A stretch of DNA of 64,000 nucleotides from Nothopassalora personata (Eukaryota > Ascomycota > Dothideomycetes > Mycosphaerellales > Mycosphaerellaceae): contig CM066294.1 in the NCBI GenBank assembly GCA_033816765.1, positions 2,604,001 to 2,668,000 on the forward strand. Direction: 5' to 3'. A program made the translations under genes and the position numbers. Below, piece after piece: positions 53,896 to 63,579 of this stretch. Position 1 is the first letter of the stretch. Every line of letters begins with the position of its first letter. The notes beneath the pieces were generated by a model, which was not told the DNA's origin, made no database searches, and saw only the letters and a program-made list of their open reading frames with translations.

Positions 53896-55518
53896 TCAAC
53901 AAACGGCACTCTTGGACCTCAGCCATGGACCAAGCTTCCACAAGCCTGTCGAAAGACACCCCGCAATAGCAGCAGCGAGGGCTAACAGCGACACGCCCCA
54001 ACCCAGTCCCAGCGAGGCGAACATGACATCGGCAAAGAGCGGGAAGCCGAATGCAGCCAAGAAGCGCGCCACGTTCATTCCAGCGAGCGCCGAAGCTGCG
54101 AACCCCGTCTTCGAATAGCAGTCCAGGATATAGTGCTGCACTGCCGCCAGAGGAGCCATAATGCCCATTCCGACCAGAAACAGCCCGATATCAGGGACGA
54201 ACCAGAAGACGTGCTTCTGAGCACTCCATCCGTACAGGAGAAGTCCTGCCGGGAGCACAGTGGCACTAGCGGCGAGAAATGGAATGCGAGCCTCGACGAA
54301 CTCTTCGTCATCGCCACCGTATCTGTCCTTCAATGTTCGGTAGATCCGGTCCATCGGCTTTCCAGTGACCAGCACGCCAACACCGAAGCCAAGAAGTAAT
54401 GCGACGTAGTGAAGAGATGAGACTCCAACCGACTGGTCATACACGGATGTGAATGTGCTGGAAATGGTAGTGAGGAAGAGGTAGAATGTGCCAAATACCA
54501 CCGCGGCATAAAGTGCCAGGACCTGAATGATGGGTTGAGTTGCGAGAAGCGTAATCGGTCGTCGAAGGGAGTACATGCAATTGCGCGTTACTGCGCTCCA
54601 TCCAGGCACTTGTTCGCGATTGAGCTTTGGAGCGTACGTCTCGGGCAGTGCAATCACACCAATGGCTAGGACCACCGAGCTTGCGATGGCACAGACATAA
54701 TTTGTCCAGCGCCAACTGTCAATGGTCTGGGCGATCCATCCCCCCATTATCGGTCCTGTCTGCCAATTCCATGTCACTGGTCTGCACGTATGACAATCAG
54801 TACACAGACTGGGACTTACTGCAGGTCCAGCAAGTTGCAACCCAAAGTACAACGCCATGGCCGAGCCACGCTCGTCTGGGGAGTACATATCGCCGATCGT
54901 CGCTGCCCCAATCGCCAACGGAACACACCCGCCCAAGCCCGAGAACACGCGAAATACAATCAGTTGTGCAGAGTTCTGAGCAAATCCACAGCCAAGAGTG
55001 ACAGCCAGGAATACCGCTGCAGATACCAACATCACCGGTCGACGTCCGACAGATTCGGAGATTGGGGCGAGCAGAAGGGTCCCTGGGGCATAGGGAAGGA
55101 CAAATGCAGACAGCACGAGCTGTTTTGATTCTGCAAATCAGCTTCTCTGCAAAATCCTCTGGCGGACTGCTTGGTGCATTTGACATACATTTCGCTCCAC
55201 GGAAGATGAGAGATGGAAGTCTTCAGCTATCAGGGACAGAGCTGGGGCAATCATTGAGGACGCGAAGGGTTCCAGGAACGCAAAAAGTCCGACGCATATC
55301 GCTACTTGTCGTCGCCTGGAATTGGGCCATTGGCGGGGATCGATGGCCGTTTGTTTCGTCAGCTGCAGAGAGCGGCTGTCTGTTTTTTCATTGGGATTTC
55401 CGTCGGACATGAAGGATGAAAGAAGGTGTTGTCGGTGTTGTACGTGTCGTTGTGGATCCAGCGGGTTTAGGGATACGTCAGACGAAGTACGACCAAAGTG
55501 CTCCGACGTCAATTCCAT
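53896..55518 (-). CDS. MFS transporter, DHA1 (drug:H+ antiporter) family
   Basis: Three exons: 55,518-55,189, 55,119-54,820 and 54,759-53,896, giving 497 residues. Intron 1 (55,188-55,120, 69 bp) has donor GTATGT and acceptor CAG; its removal joins SSVERN to LVLSAFVLPYA. Intron 2 (54,819-54,760, 60 bp) has donor GTAAGT and acceptor CAG, with CTGAT as likely branch site. It is a multiple of three without a stop, so it can be misread as coding; removal restores motif C, LAGPATGPIMGG, typical of antiporters. The first membrane segment is near residues 72-92, and the loop motif SESVGRRPV corresponds to MFS motif A. Twelve segments are expected. The N-terminal 70 residues are a polar cytoplasmic tail. 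Substrate unknown. It lies on the same strand as, and downstream of, the amidotransferase gene, next to an NRPS-like gene, which suggests export of their product. Confidence 0.88.
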
Positions 55519-55882
55519 CTGATCGACGGCGCGGCCGAAAAATAGGCTTCGGCCACGCCAAATATCAACCGCTTAAGCTGCTCAAAGCCGAGAGAAATCC
55601 TCTGGAAGCACCTAAGTTTGAAGCCGTTAAGTTTGAAGCCGTTAAGTTTGAAGCCGTTAAGTTTGAAGCCGTTAAGTTTGAAGCCGTTAAGAAGCCGGTG
55701 TGGTGGGAGGTCGAATGAGCGATGGTGGGGAGACTCGAAATCACTGCTACCTGCATGCAAGCAAAGTCTCCCTGCGAGTACATGTACGGCACACGGAATG
55801 CAGAACCACTTGCAAGACTCACTGCATTGCGCAAGTGGTACAGCGATGCCTCGTTCTGTCCAAGCGAGAGGAAAAATTCTCA
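55519..55882. promoter_or_regulatory. Promoter region of the transporter with a minisatellite
   Basis: 364 bp between the amidotransferase stop and the transporter start. Its main feature is a five-fold 15-bp repeat 95-175 bp upstream of the transporter ATG. No TATA or factor site could be assigned with confidence. Confidence 0.5.
55613..55691. repeat. 15-bp minisatellite (TAAGTTTGAAGCCGT)n
   Basis: Five perfect units of TAAGTTTGAAGCCGT followed by a partial one. It produces repeated short peptides in all six frames, none of which is a gene. Perfect identity means recent expansion and likely length polymorphism. Confidence 0.95.
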
Positions 55883-57928
55883 TCACTGTTCACCCGGCAT
55901 CCAAGGCCGTACACCAAACTGCTGCCCTATCGACACAATCTGCGCAAGCCAGAGAACATTCCTAAAACAGAACTCGTCCTTCTCCTCGAAAGACTTCCGC
56001 AGCATATCCAAAGCCTTTTCACAATCTACGAATCCCATCGGTCTGAGAGACTCCCGATTGATCAACGAAGCCATCTTGCGATGCATAGGCCCATCAACCT
56101 GCCATCTAAAGGGTGCCGCAAAGGTCTTCTTCCGTCGTTTGTACACTTCATCCGTTACGAACGGTTGCACAGCTTCTCGAAAAAGCCACTTCTCGGTGGC
56201 ATCGCGATTGCCATCGAGGTGCACGAGCATGTCGACTGGTAATGAATTGGCGAACTCTGCGACTACGTGGTCCAGTAAGGGCGGTCTCGATTCCACTCCG
56301 TGTGCCATCTCTGCTCCGTCGGAGATGGCTGAGATGACCACGTTCGGTAGAACGGTCTTGTTCCATGCCAGCATTGCTCGACGCATGGGGTGGTAAGCTT
56401 TCATTTCTTGGACTTCGTCCTGGGTGAAACAGTCGTATATCCCTTTGAAGGGGTTACTTAGGGTACGGACTTCTTCGGTTAGCCAGTCTTGATACCATGC
56501 GACTGCGAGCTTGGAAAAGAAAGGTGGCAGATTGAGCGTTGAAATGTATTCAGCGCTGCTCCCTGTTGGGGCTTCTTTCTTGCCGAACCATGACGTTGAT
56601 TCTGAAATCTGCTCTTTCAATGCCTTGCGATCTTGTGAGGTAGCAGAGCAAAGGCGATCATCGCGAAGGCTGTCATCCTGAATAAGTCGATCGAGGACGA
56701 AGAATGGGTAGCCTCCGAACGATTCGTCACCTCCATCACCGTTCAGTACCACCTTCAGGCCTGCGTTATTCGAGATATGTCGACTAAGAGCCTTCTTGGC
56801 AATGTGCTGCAAGTCCCACATCAGGTTCTCATTGAGCCAACAAGATTCATCGAATTCGTTGACCAAAAGGTCTTCAGTGACAACAATCTTCTCGATGGGC
56901 AGATCTAGATGATCCGCCGTTCTTTTGGCGATCGAAGATTCGTCCAGATCATCGTCGTCCGGGAATGCTATTGTGAAGCAGGTTGGGACTGGCGGCGCTT
57001 TACCGGCGGTGGACTCAAGTCTCTTCCGTGCCAAATGTGCAGCCATCCCAGCAACAGCACTACTGTCCACACCGCCACTGAGCAGAATCCCAACCTGCAC
57101 GTCCGTCAATTCCAAACGAAGTCGCACAGCCTCCAGTAGCAGTCTCCGGGTTTCGAGTGTCAACTCTTCAGCAGATCGCGAGTCTTTGACACCACCTTCG
57201 GCACGATACTTCAGCCTCCAATAAGGCTCGAATGCGATTGGATCCGTCTGCGCGTATCGGACGATGGCCATGTGTCCTACAGGGACCTTGGAGATGCCCT
57301 TGAATAGTGTTCGGCTGTCATAATGTCCGCCGCCCTGCGCAAGACACGTCAAATCCCATTCCAGGGGCCTCTCGTGTTGCATCAGCTTTGCGATTCCTTT
57401 GCATTGTGTCGCAATTAGGAGCTTGTTGTCGAGAATCGCGAAATGCAACGGTTTCACGCCAAACCGATCCCGTGCGATGATCATGGTCTGATTCCGGCCA
57501 TCGTAAATTACCAGAGAAAATTCGCCTCGCAAACGATGTATGAAGTCTTTTCCGTAGCGCTTGTACAGAGGAATGACCATTTCGGAATCAGAAGTAGACT
57601 TGAAAGGATACCCATGGCCGAGGTCATCACGGAGGCTGGTGTCGTAGTAGAGCTCGCCGTTGACGATGCAATGGATGTCGTCGTCCATTGGGCTATGGAG
57701 CGGTTGATGGCCGGCTTCACTCAAGTCCCTGGTCGACAAGCGAACATGTGCAAGACCAACCGAAGCGTCTGAAGAGATCCATGTGCCTTCAGAATCAGGG
57801 CCGCGATGTTGCTGGCATTTGATGGACTCGTCGAGTTTGGCGGCCAAGGCAGCCCTTTGCTGCACAACGCCGCCGTTTTGGTATTGCTTCGCTTCTCGGT
57901 ATTCGAAGTACGCAGTGATGCCGCACAT
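55883..57928 (-). CDS. Class-II glutamine amidotransferase / asparagine synthetase (AsnB-like)
   Basis: 681 residues, intronless. I start it at ATG 57,928 because the second residue must be the catalytic Cys (MCGITAYF), exposed after Met removal. The open frame extends 58 codons upstream but those have no family match. Glutaminase domain about 1-235: Cys2, R63 in HVRLST, NGELY at 90-94, and STSDSE with D114. The synthetase domain starts near 255, with the ATP-pyrophosphatase loop SGGVDSS at 284-290, then NGDGGDESFGGYPF and GVESRPPLLD further on. All key motifs are present. Reaction: glutamine-derived ammonia plus an acyl-adenylate gives an amide; with aspartate this is asparagine. It is longer than primary AsnB proteins (about 550-590) and sits head to head with an NRPS-like gene, so an amide-forming role in a specialised pathway is as likely as asparagine supply. 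Confidence 0.9.
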   Translation of the reverse strand: MCGITAYFEYREAKQYQNGGVVQQRAALAAKLDESIKCQQHRGPDSEGTWISSDASVGLAHVRLSTRDLSEAGHQPLHSPMDDDIHCIVNGELYYDTSLRDDLGHGYPFKSTSDSEMVIPLYKRYGKDFIHRLRGEFSLVIYDGRNQTMIIARDRFGVKPLHFAILDNKLLIATQCKGIAKLMQHERPLEWDLTCLAQGGGHYDSRTLFKGISKVPVGHMAIVRYAQTDPIAFEPYWRLKYRAEGGVKDSRSAEELTLETRRLLLEAVRLRLELTDVQVGILLSGGVDSSAVAGMAAHLARKRLESTAGKAPPVPTCFTIAFPDDDDLDESSIAKRTADHLDLPIEKIVVTEDLLVNEFDESCWLNENLMWDLQHIAKKALSRHISNNAGLKVVLNGDGGDESFGGYPFFVLDRLIQDDSLRDDRLCSATSQDRKALKEQISESTSWFGKKEAPTGSSAEYISTLNLPPFFSKLAVAWYQDWLTEEVRTLSNPFKGIYDCFTQDEVQEMKAYHPMRRAMLAWNKTVLPNVVISAISDGAEMAHGVESRPPLLDHVVAEFANSLPVDMLVHLDGNRDATEKWLFREAVQPFVTDEVYKRRKKTFAAPFRWQVDGPMHRKMASLINRESLRPMGFVDCEKALDMLRKSFEEKDEFCFRNVLWLAQIVSIGQQFGVRPWMPGEQ

Positions 57929-58334
57929 CTCGACTTGGTAATTAAGGAAGGTTATTGAGGCTGGTCTGAATTGGTTGATGGATGTTGTTGAAATCACACA
58001 TTCTTGATCAATATGCGCCGCCTTTGCTGCTTGGCGACTGGAAGAGCGGTTCGATTCGGGCCAAACAAGCTGTAGTCTGAACCTTCCTCTGCACATCATC
58101 ATGCCATGATCACGATCCTCAGGACTCCCTTCATTTTGCCGTTTTAGGAAGTTCCAGTTGCAGTGAGGTCATATCTCCACACCGGCAGCACAAGGTACGG
58201 TAAAAGCATATCGTTCGATCGCAAGACTGGCCGTTCTTTCCACAATGCCTTATTATTAGTCTGGGAATGATACGTTAACAAAAGTCTACACATGTGACAC
58301 AGTCAGAGCAAGAATCACCAACTACTGACGCACA
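57929..58334. promoter_or_regulatory. Shared divergent promoter of the amidotransferase and NRPS-like genes
   Basis: 406 bp separate the two start codons, which point away from each other; this suggests co-regulation. No known regulator site was identified. Confidence 0.55.
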
Positions 58335-61300
58335 ATGCCATCTGCTCGAAACTTATACGACGCGGTCTTTGACAAAGATGCGGTCAGCGACTTGCCGGCA
58401 GTCGTCAATCCTGATGAGACAATCACATATGATCAGCTACAGGCTCTTATTGATGCGGTCAGATCGAAAGCAGAGGTCGAAGCTGGACAGACGATAGCAA
58501 TCGTCATGCCTAACAGCATCGAATTCATTGTGTCTTTCCTGGCCATCTGCGCTGATGGAGGTGCTGTTGCTCCCCTCAATCCAGCGTATACTGCAGCTGA
58601 GTTTAAGGTACGTACGTTCATTGATATCCCGCACGAGTACACCAAGCTACATTCACTGAACACATCAAGACCGCTCTGGATGACCTGGGCATAACGAAAG
58701 TATGGGTTTCAAGCGATGACCTAGAGCAGAAGCTGAAGGAAGCCAATTCCACTCTTCATATCAATACAATCACTTGTGATCTGGAGCAACGGGAAAAGGC
58801 CCTTCGGAAGCCAACAAATCAAGACAACGGCGTTGCCCTCTATCTTTCCACCTCGGGAACAACTGGCAAACCAAAGGCGGTGCCATTAAAGCATTCAAAC
58901 CTGCTACGTGGAGCTCGGAACGTAGCAGAAACCTACAATCTGGATGTCAAGGATCGGACTTATCTTGTACAAGTTCTATTCCACATTCATGGCATCGTAG
59001 CGGCAATGCTAGCACCCTTGATGACTTCAGGCAGTCTTGCGATTCCGAGAGGCGGAAGCCTCGACGCCTCGCAGGCATGGTCTGACTTCAGCAAACATGG
59101 CTGCACATGGGTGACGGGAACGCCATCAATTCTGCAGACGCTTCTGGCAGCTCCGGCTCCAGAGAACTTGAAGATTCGGTTCATTCGGTCATGCTCAAGT
59201 CCGCTACTCCCAGCCGTGTTTAATGCACTCTGCAAGAGATTTGCGACTGTCGTTGTCGAAGCCTACGCCATGACAGAAGCATCGCATCAGATGTGCAGCA
59301 ACAGATTGGATCGATACTCGTCTGGAACGGTGGGTCCGGAATCTGGAGGCACGAAAATATGTATTTGGGACAGCGGAGATCGTGGGTGTCAGTTAGGAGC
59401 AGAAGGAGAAGTGTGTGTCTCTGGAGACAACGTAGGGACGGCTACATGGGTGTCAGCAACGAGACGAACGAAAAGTCCTTCTGGCATGGATCCGATGAGA
59501 GGGGAAATGTTGCACGATGGTTCCGCACTGGCGATCGTGGCATCCTATCCACCGATGGCGAACGCCGGCTGATACTCACTGGGAGATTTTCCGAAATAAT
59601 TAATCGCGGTGGAGAGAAGATCTCTCCCGTAGAGGTCGATGAGGCAATCATGGTGGCAAGTGACGAAATCAGAGAAGCTGCATGCTTCGCGATTGAAGAC
59701 GAATTCTATGGACAGGAGGTTGAAGCAGCTGTCGTGATCAAAGACGGCTCATCACTGACGCAGGAAACCGTACAACAACTTCTGCAAAAGAAACTTGCAC
59801 GATTTAAGATCCCGAAGAGAATACACTTCTGCGATGGAAAGATTCCAAAAGGTGTGCCAGGCCTAGCAAGAACTTTGGCATTGTGTACTAACGTGAGCAG
59901 GTCCAACTGGCAAGATACAGAGGAAGAATTTGGCCCACATCTTCCGGGATGCAGGAAAGTCCCCGAATGGTACTCAGGAATCATCAACGGACAAGGACTT
60001 GTACGACGTAATCGATCGCGCTGTCGGCCTGGCCCCTGGGACTGCGGCAGCCAATACAGACAAAACACTACTACAGCTCGGTGCAGACTCGATGGCTTTG
60101 TCCAAGATCGCTAGTGAAGTCAAGAAGGCCACTGGAGCTAATCTGGATACTGCCCAACTCTTCTCGTTCCCTCGAGTCTCTAACGTTGTTGACTTGGCAA
60201 TGGAGGGGAAATCTGGCATCGATCACGTTGAAGATACCATACCACGCCCCGAACCCTTTTCGTTGCTGCAGTTCGACGAAGACGAACGTATGCGAGTGGC
60301 CCAGGAAGCAGAGGTATCGTCCGACGATATTGAAGACATGTTTCCTTTGTCTGCTTGCCAATCCTCCTTTCGTAGTGCATTCCTCGGCGAGTCGCCTAAC
60401 ACTGATCGAGTTTGGATGTGGACGCGCTACAGAATACGACAAGACGTGGATCCAGATCGACTTCATCGTGCTTTGAAATCACTTCAAGAGCACGAAGAAT
60501 CCCTTCGCTGGGTGCTGGCGCGCTCTGAGAAGACTACAAATCCATGGGTCACAATTCAACTTCGTCCTGGCGTCGAGGACCGTGTGAAAGTTCTCGATTT
60601 TGACTCTAAGCAGCAAGCTGATAAACATATCCAAGAAATGCTTTCCACATGTCGTCACTACCCTGGTCTCCGGACGGCACAGTTGTACATTATCACGATC
60701 GGAAAGGAAGTGCAGTTGGCCTTTAATCAATCCCACATCTTCACAGAGGGTCAGGCACAGAGTCTCATCCTCGAGAATCTGAACAAGGCGTTCGCTGGAG
60801 AGCCAATGGAACCCTATACTCCCTACTCTTCCTTTGTGAAGAGAGCAGCAGCGGACGATCAATCGCGGCTGGACTTCTGGGCAGCAGAGGGAGCTGCCCA
60901 GCTTCAATCTGATGGACCACACCACAGTCTAAAGAGTCTCACATTGCTCACTCCGCCAGCCTTCATCGAAGACGACCTCCAGCCTCTGGGAGTCCAGAAC
61001 ACAGTGCATGCACCTTTGAGCAAGCTCAGCGTTCGACTTAAGATGACCTTCCCACTGATGGTTGAAGCAGTTCTCCCGCTCACACTCGCATTGTACTTCG
61101 GCCAGCAGGATCCAACCTTCAGCGTCGGACACACAGTCTACGATCGGGGAGTTTCAGTCAGGACAGAAGATCACACGTTGAGCAACGTCCGAGCTATGAC
61201 CGGTGCTTATCATCCAAACTACATATCGCTTGACATTGCGCGACGCAGTCTGTGGTAAGTCGAAGCTCCTCAAACGGCAGAAGAAGCACTGTACGTAACT

Positions 61301-61803
61301 CTAACGCGTCTGCGACACAGGTCATATTTCCACTACTTCCAAGCCATCACCCAAAACCGGCAACAGAAGACGTGCCTCGTAAGTTCGAACCCCTCGCAAG
61401 ACTCCCTCTGGCGCAAAAGTCTACTGAGAATCTGCAACAGAACTATCCAGACATCGCACGCCACAGCGTGGCCTTCACATGGCGATTCCACAACGACGAA
61501 GCTGTAGAAGGCAGCCAGAATATCATCGCCGGTATCGAAGATGAAGCATGCGGGATGCGGGCGTTCAAAATGTGCTACATTAATGCGAACCGAGCAGGCT
61601 CCGACGGGGTCACGATAGCAATCGGCTTTCATCAGCAATGGGTCGAGGAGCGACGACGAAACGGCTGCAAGGTTGAATTGATTGACATTTACAGTAGCGC
61701 GGTGAGATTTATTGCAGAGCAAGGAGATCGATTGGAACAGTTGAGTTTCGAAGATTTGGAGCGAGCGGTTTGTGGTAATGGGGTGGACTCTGTAGAGCTG
61801 TAG
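58335..61803 (+). CDS. NRPS-like enzyme A-T-C with acyl-CoA-ligase-type adenylation domain; one frameshift
   Basis: Five exons: 58,335-58,607, 58,670-59,851, 59,901-61,254, 61,321-61,378 and 61,441-61,803. All introns are GT-AG; the second has a TACTAAC branch site. The intact product would be 1,076 residues. The adenylation domain resembles Pcs60/oxalyl-CoA synthetase-type ligases (GAVAPLNPAYTAAEF, STSGTTGKPKAVPLKHSN, YAMTEASHQM, FRTGDRG, INRGGEKISPVEVDEAI, PKGPTGKIQRK). The carrier domain has LGADSMAL, with the phosphopantetheine Ser at 60,089-60,091. A condensation-type domain follows (about 60,300 to the end), with SHIFTEG where HHxxxDG is expected, so the first His and the Asp are replaced. 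At about 59,435 (after GEVCVSGDNV, before DGYMGVSN) one nucleotide is missing, breaking the frame: a real mutation or an assembly error. Likely role: activation of a carboxylic acid and transfer to an amine. Substrates cannot be read. Confidence 0.85.
58608..58669 (+). other. Intron 1 of the NRPS-like gene
   Basis: 62 bp, donor GTACGT, branch CACTGAAC, acceptor CAAG. It joins ...AEFK to TALDDLGITKVW in phase. Confidence 0.8.
59435..59436 (+). other. Frameshift site in the NRPS-like gene
   Basis: After the GTA codon at 59,432-59,434, two G bases precede the GAC GGC TAC ATG codons of the next frame. One base is missing (or two are extra). The adenylation-domain sequence fits the family on both sides, and no intron fits between. 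Confidence 0.8.
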
Positions 61804-62265
61804 AAGGCGCCCATTTTGAGCGCTGGGGGAAAAGATGTGTAGCCTCTCTCATTCATTCGTGGTAGGGATTTTATGTGGTAACATCAACGAGTTGGCTGAA
61901 GGTCGATGATGGCAAAGAGGTCTTGAGTCGCCGGGCTTCATGTCAGCAACGTGATTATTGAGGTCCATTGGATGAACAGTCATTGCTAGGCTCGGGCTGC
62001 CGATCCGTAGCATGTCTTCCAGATTCGGTGCAAACATGGGCCCATGGGCAGAAGTTCAGACTTTCCAGATGGTATTGATTTTGTCAACTTGTCTATGCGG
62101 CGCCGAACGCCATCGCTATGCTGTCGAATTTCAGTATGCAGCGCTTGTCGTGCATGTTCATGTAATGTGGTCTGCAGCCGCTCATCCCCAGCGCAGCCAG
62201 TGCCCTAAGTTGTATGCCGTGAAGCGCTTGCGCCCTCCAGTCTCATCTATCTCGCGCATCTCCCT
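61804..62265. other. 3' intergenic region between convergent genes
   Basis: 462 bp between the NRPS-like stop (+) and the E2 stop (-). It holds the two 3' ends. No gene or repeat seen. Confidence 0.6.
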
Positions 62266-62852
62266 CTACTGCTTCGCATATTTGCTTGTCCACATCTTCG
62301 CCTCCTTCTCGAAGCTCTTGAAGTCGTTCTTGTACTGGTCGGCAATGGCCGTCTCGATGGCGTCGTCCGGTTGCGGCGCCGCAAGGACAGCCTTGACCAG
62401 CTTCAGCACATCCGCGATCTTGTTCGGTGGCTTCCACTCTTCTGCCTTCAGCATGCCCAAGCACATCGCGCCCTTGTCGTCGTTGCTCACGTTCGGGTGG
62501 TAGATCTTGGTGCGGAAGGCGACGACGGGAGGCTTGAACGGGTACTCCTTGGGCAGTGTGACTTGGATGTGGAAGCGGCCGCCCTATTGGCATGTGTCAG
62601 GCAGTTCCACGAGTGAGGCGGGTAGATGCAAACGGCTTACGACGTAGACGGATTCCTTAGGGCCGTCCATGTAGACGTCCCAGATGTTCATGTCGCTCTC
62701 GTTGGGCTCGATGGAGCATCCTGCGATTGGGTTGGCGGCATTCTCCTGTAGCTCCTGCAATTTGTCAGTTCTATACTCGGGCGGCGTCATAGCATGTGGC
62801 ATATAGCATGTTTGAGTGACTGCACCTTCTGGAGGCGTTTGTTGGCGCTCAT
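62266..62852 (-). CDS. Ubiquitin-conjugating enzyme E2
   Basis: Three exons: 62,852-62,826, 62,754-62,641 and 62,583-62,266, giving 152 residues, the standard size of a bare UBC fold. Introns of 71 bp (donor GTGCAG, branch CTGAC) and 57 bp (donor GTAAGC, acceptor TAG). The protein starts MSANKRLQKELQE. It has the HPN motif (H76-P77-N78) and the active-site Cys C88 in GAMCLGML, followed by the W-K-P-P-N-K-I helix region. E2 enzymes carry ubiquitin as a thioester on this Cys and pass it on with an E3 ligase in cytosol or nucleus. The overall pattern is Ubc4/Ubc14-like; the exact orthologue is not assigned. Housekeeping gene, unmutated. Confidence 0.9.
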
Positions 62853-63579
62853 GCTGGCGGACGCGGCACGGTGTAGTGTAGATGGTGCTCGCGGCTATGT
62901 CTATGTTATGTACAGTCGGAAGCAGTCCGAAGGAGTGTCGCGCGTGTAGTCAAGTGTCGTGTGTGAGAGAGATGGCAGAGTGCACGTTGAAACCCGAATG
63001 ACGGAGCTTAGAATTAGCTCTAAGGCAGCTATCGATAGCAGCGACCTTAATGACGAGCCGGATATTAAGCGGCAGCAAGCACGCTAATAGAACTAATAAA
63101 GGCGCGCCAAGCGGAGTGAATCAAGACTTGCATGCTTCGTACATTGATCCTATTTCACATGCTGATTCGACACTCGCACCAGGGCGAGCCATGCGTCATG
63201 TGACTCTGCGTCTGTTGCAATCTCGCATATGCTGCTACATTTAGAGTTGCCGTGGCGACGAGCTGCCCAATCGAGCCGTCCACGTGAGTTGGCGCCGCTG
63301 GGGCCTGCCGATCAAATCTGGGGCCCAGGAACAGGGACGGTAGTTGGGTAGGTACAAATATCGCGACGTGCCCGCCTTCTGTGCTTCTCTGATCGTCACC
63401 GCTGCAGTCAACACCACAAGGCCGCGTACACTTCGTCCTTCGAAGCGTCGCGACTCTTGTCCATGCAACGCGCGTCGATCCTCTAACCACCTCACCCTCA
63501 CCCTCCTACTCGAAACGCTCATTTATCGCCACCGTCCATCACTCGTTTGGGAAGCGAATCGTCGAGATAATCCTCAACC
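62853..63579. promoter_or_regulatory. Divergent intergenic region between the E2 and BTB genes
   Basis: 727 bp holding both promoters. Short frames on either strand lack family features. A GGCGCGCC site lies near 63,101. No regulator site could be named. Confidence 0.5.

Noticed and set aside
57929..58102. 58-residue N-terminal extension of the amidotransferase
   Set aside because: The family needs Cys as residue 2; the internal MCGI start meets this and the upstream part has no similarity to a targeting or known domain.
59410..59434. A micro-intron instead of a frameshift in the NRPS-like gene
   Set aside because: The only GT-AG pair that would work spans about 25 bp and would delete conserved residues; fungal introns here are 49-71 bp.
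62012..62503. 163-codon plus-strand frame over the E2 gene
   Set aside because: Antisense shadow of the E2 third exon; no family feature.
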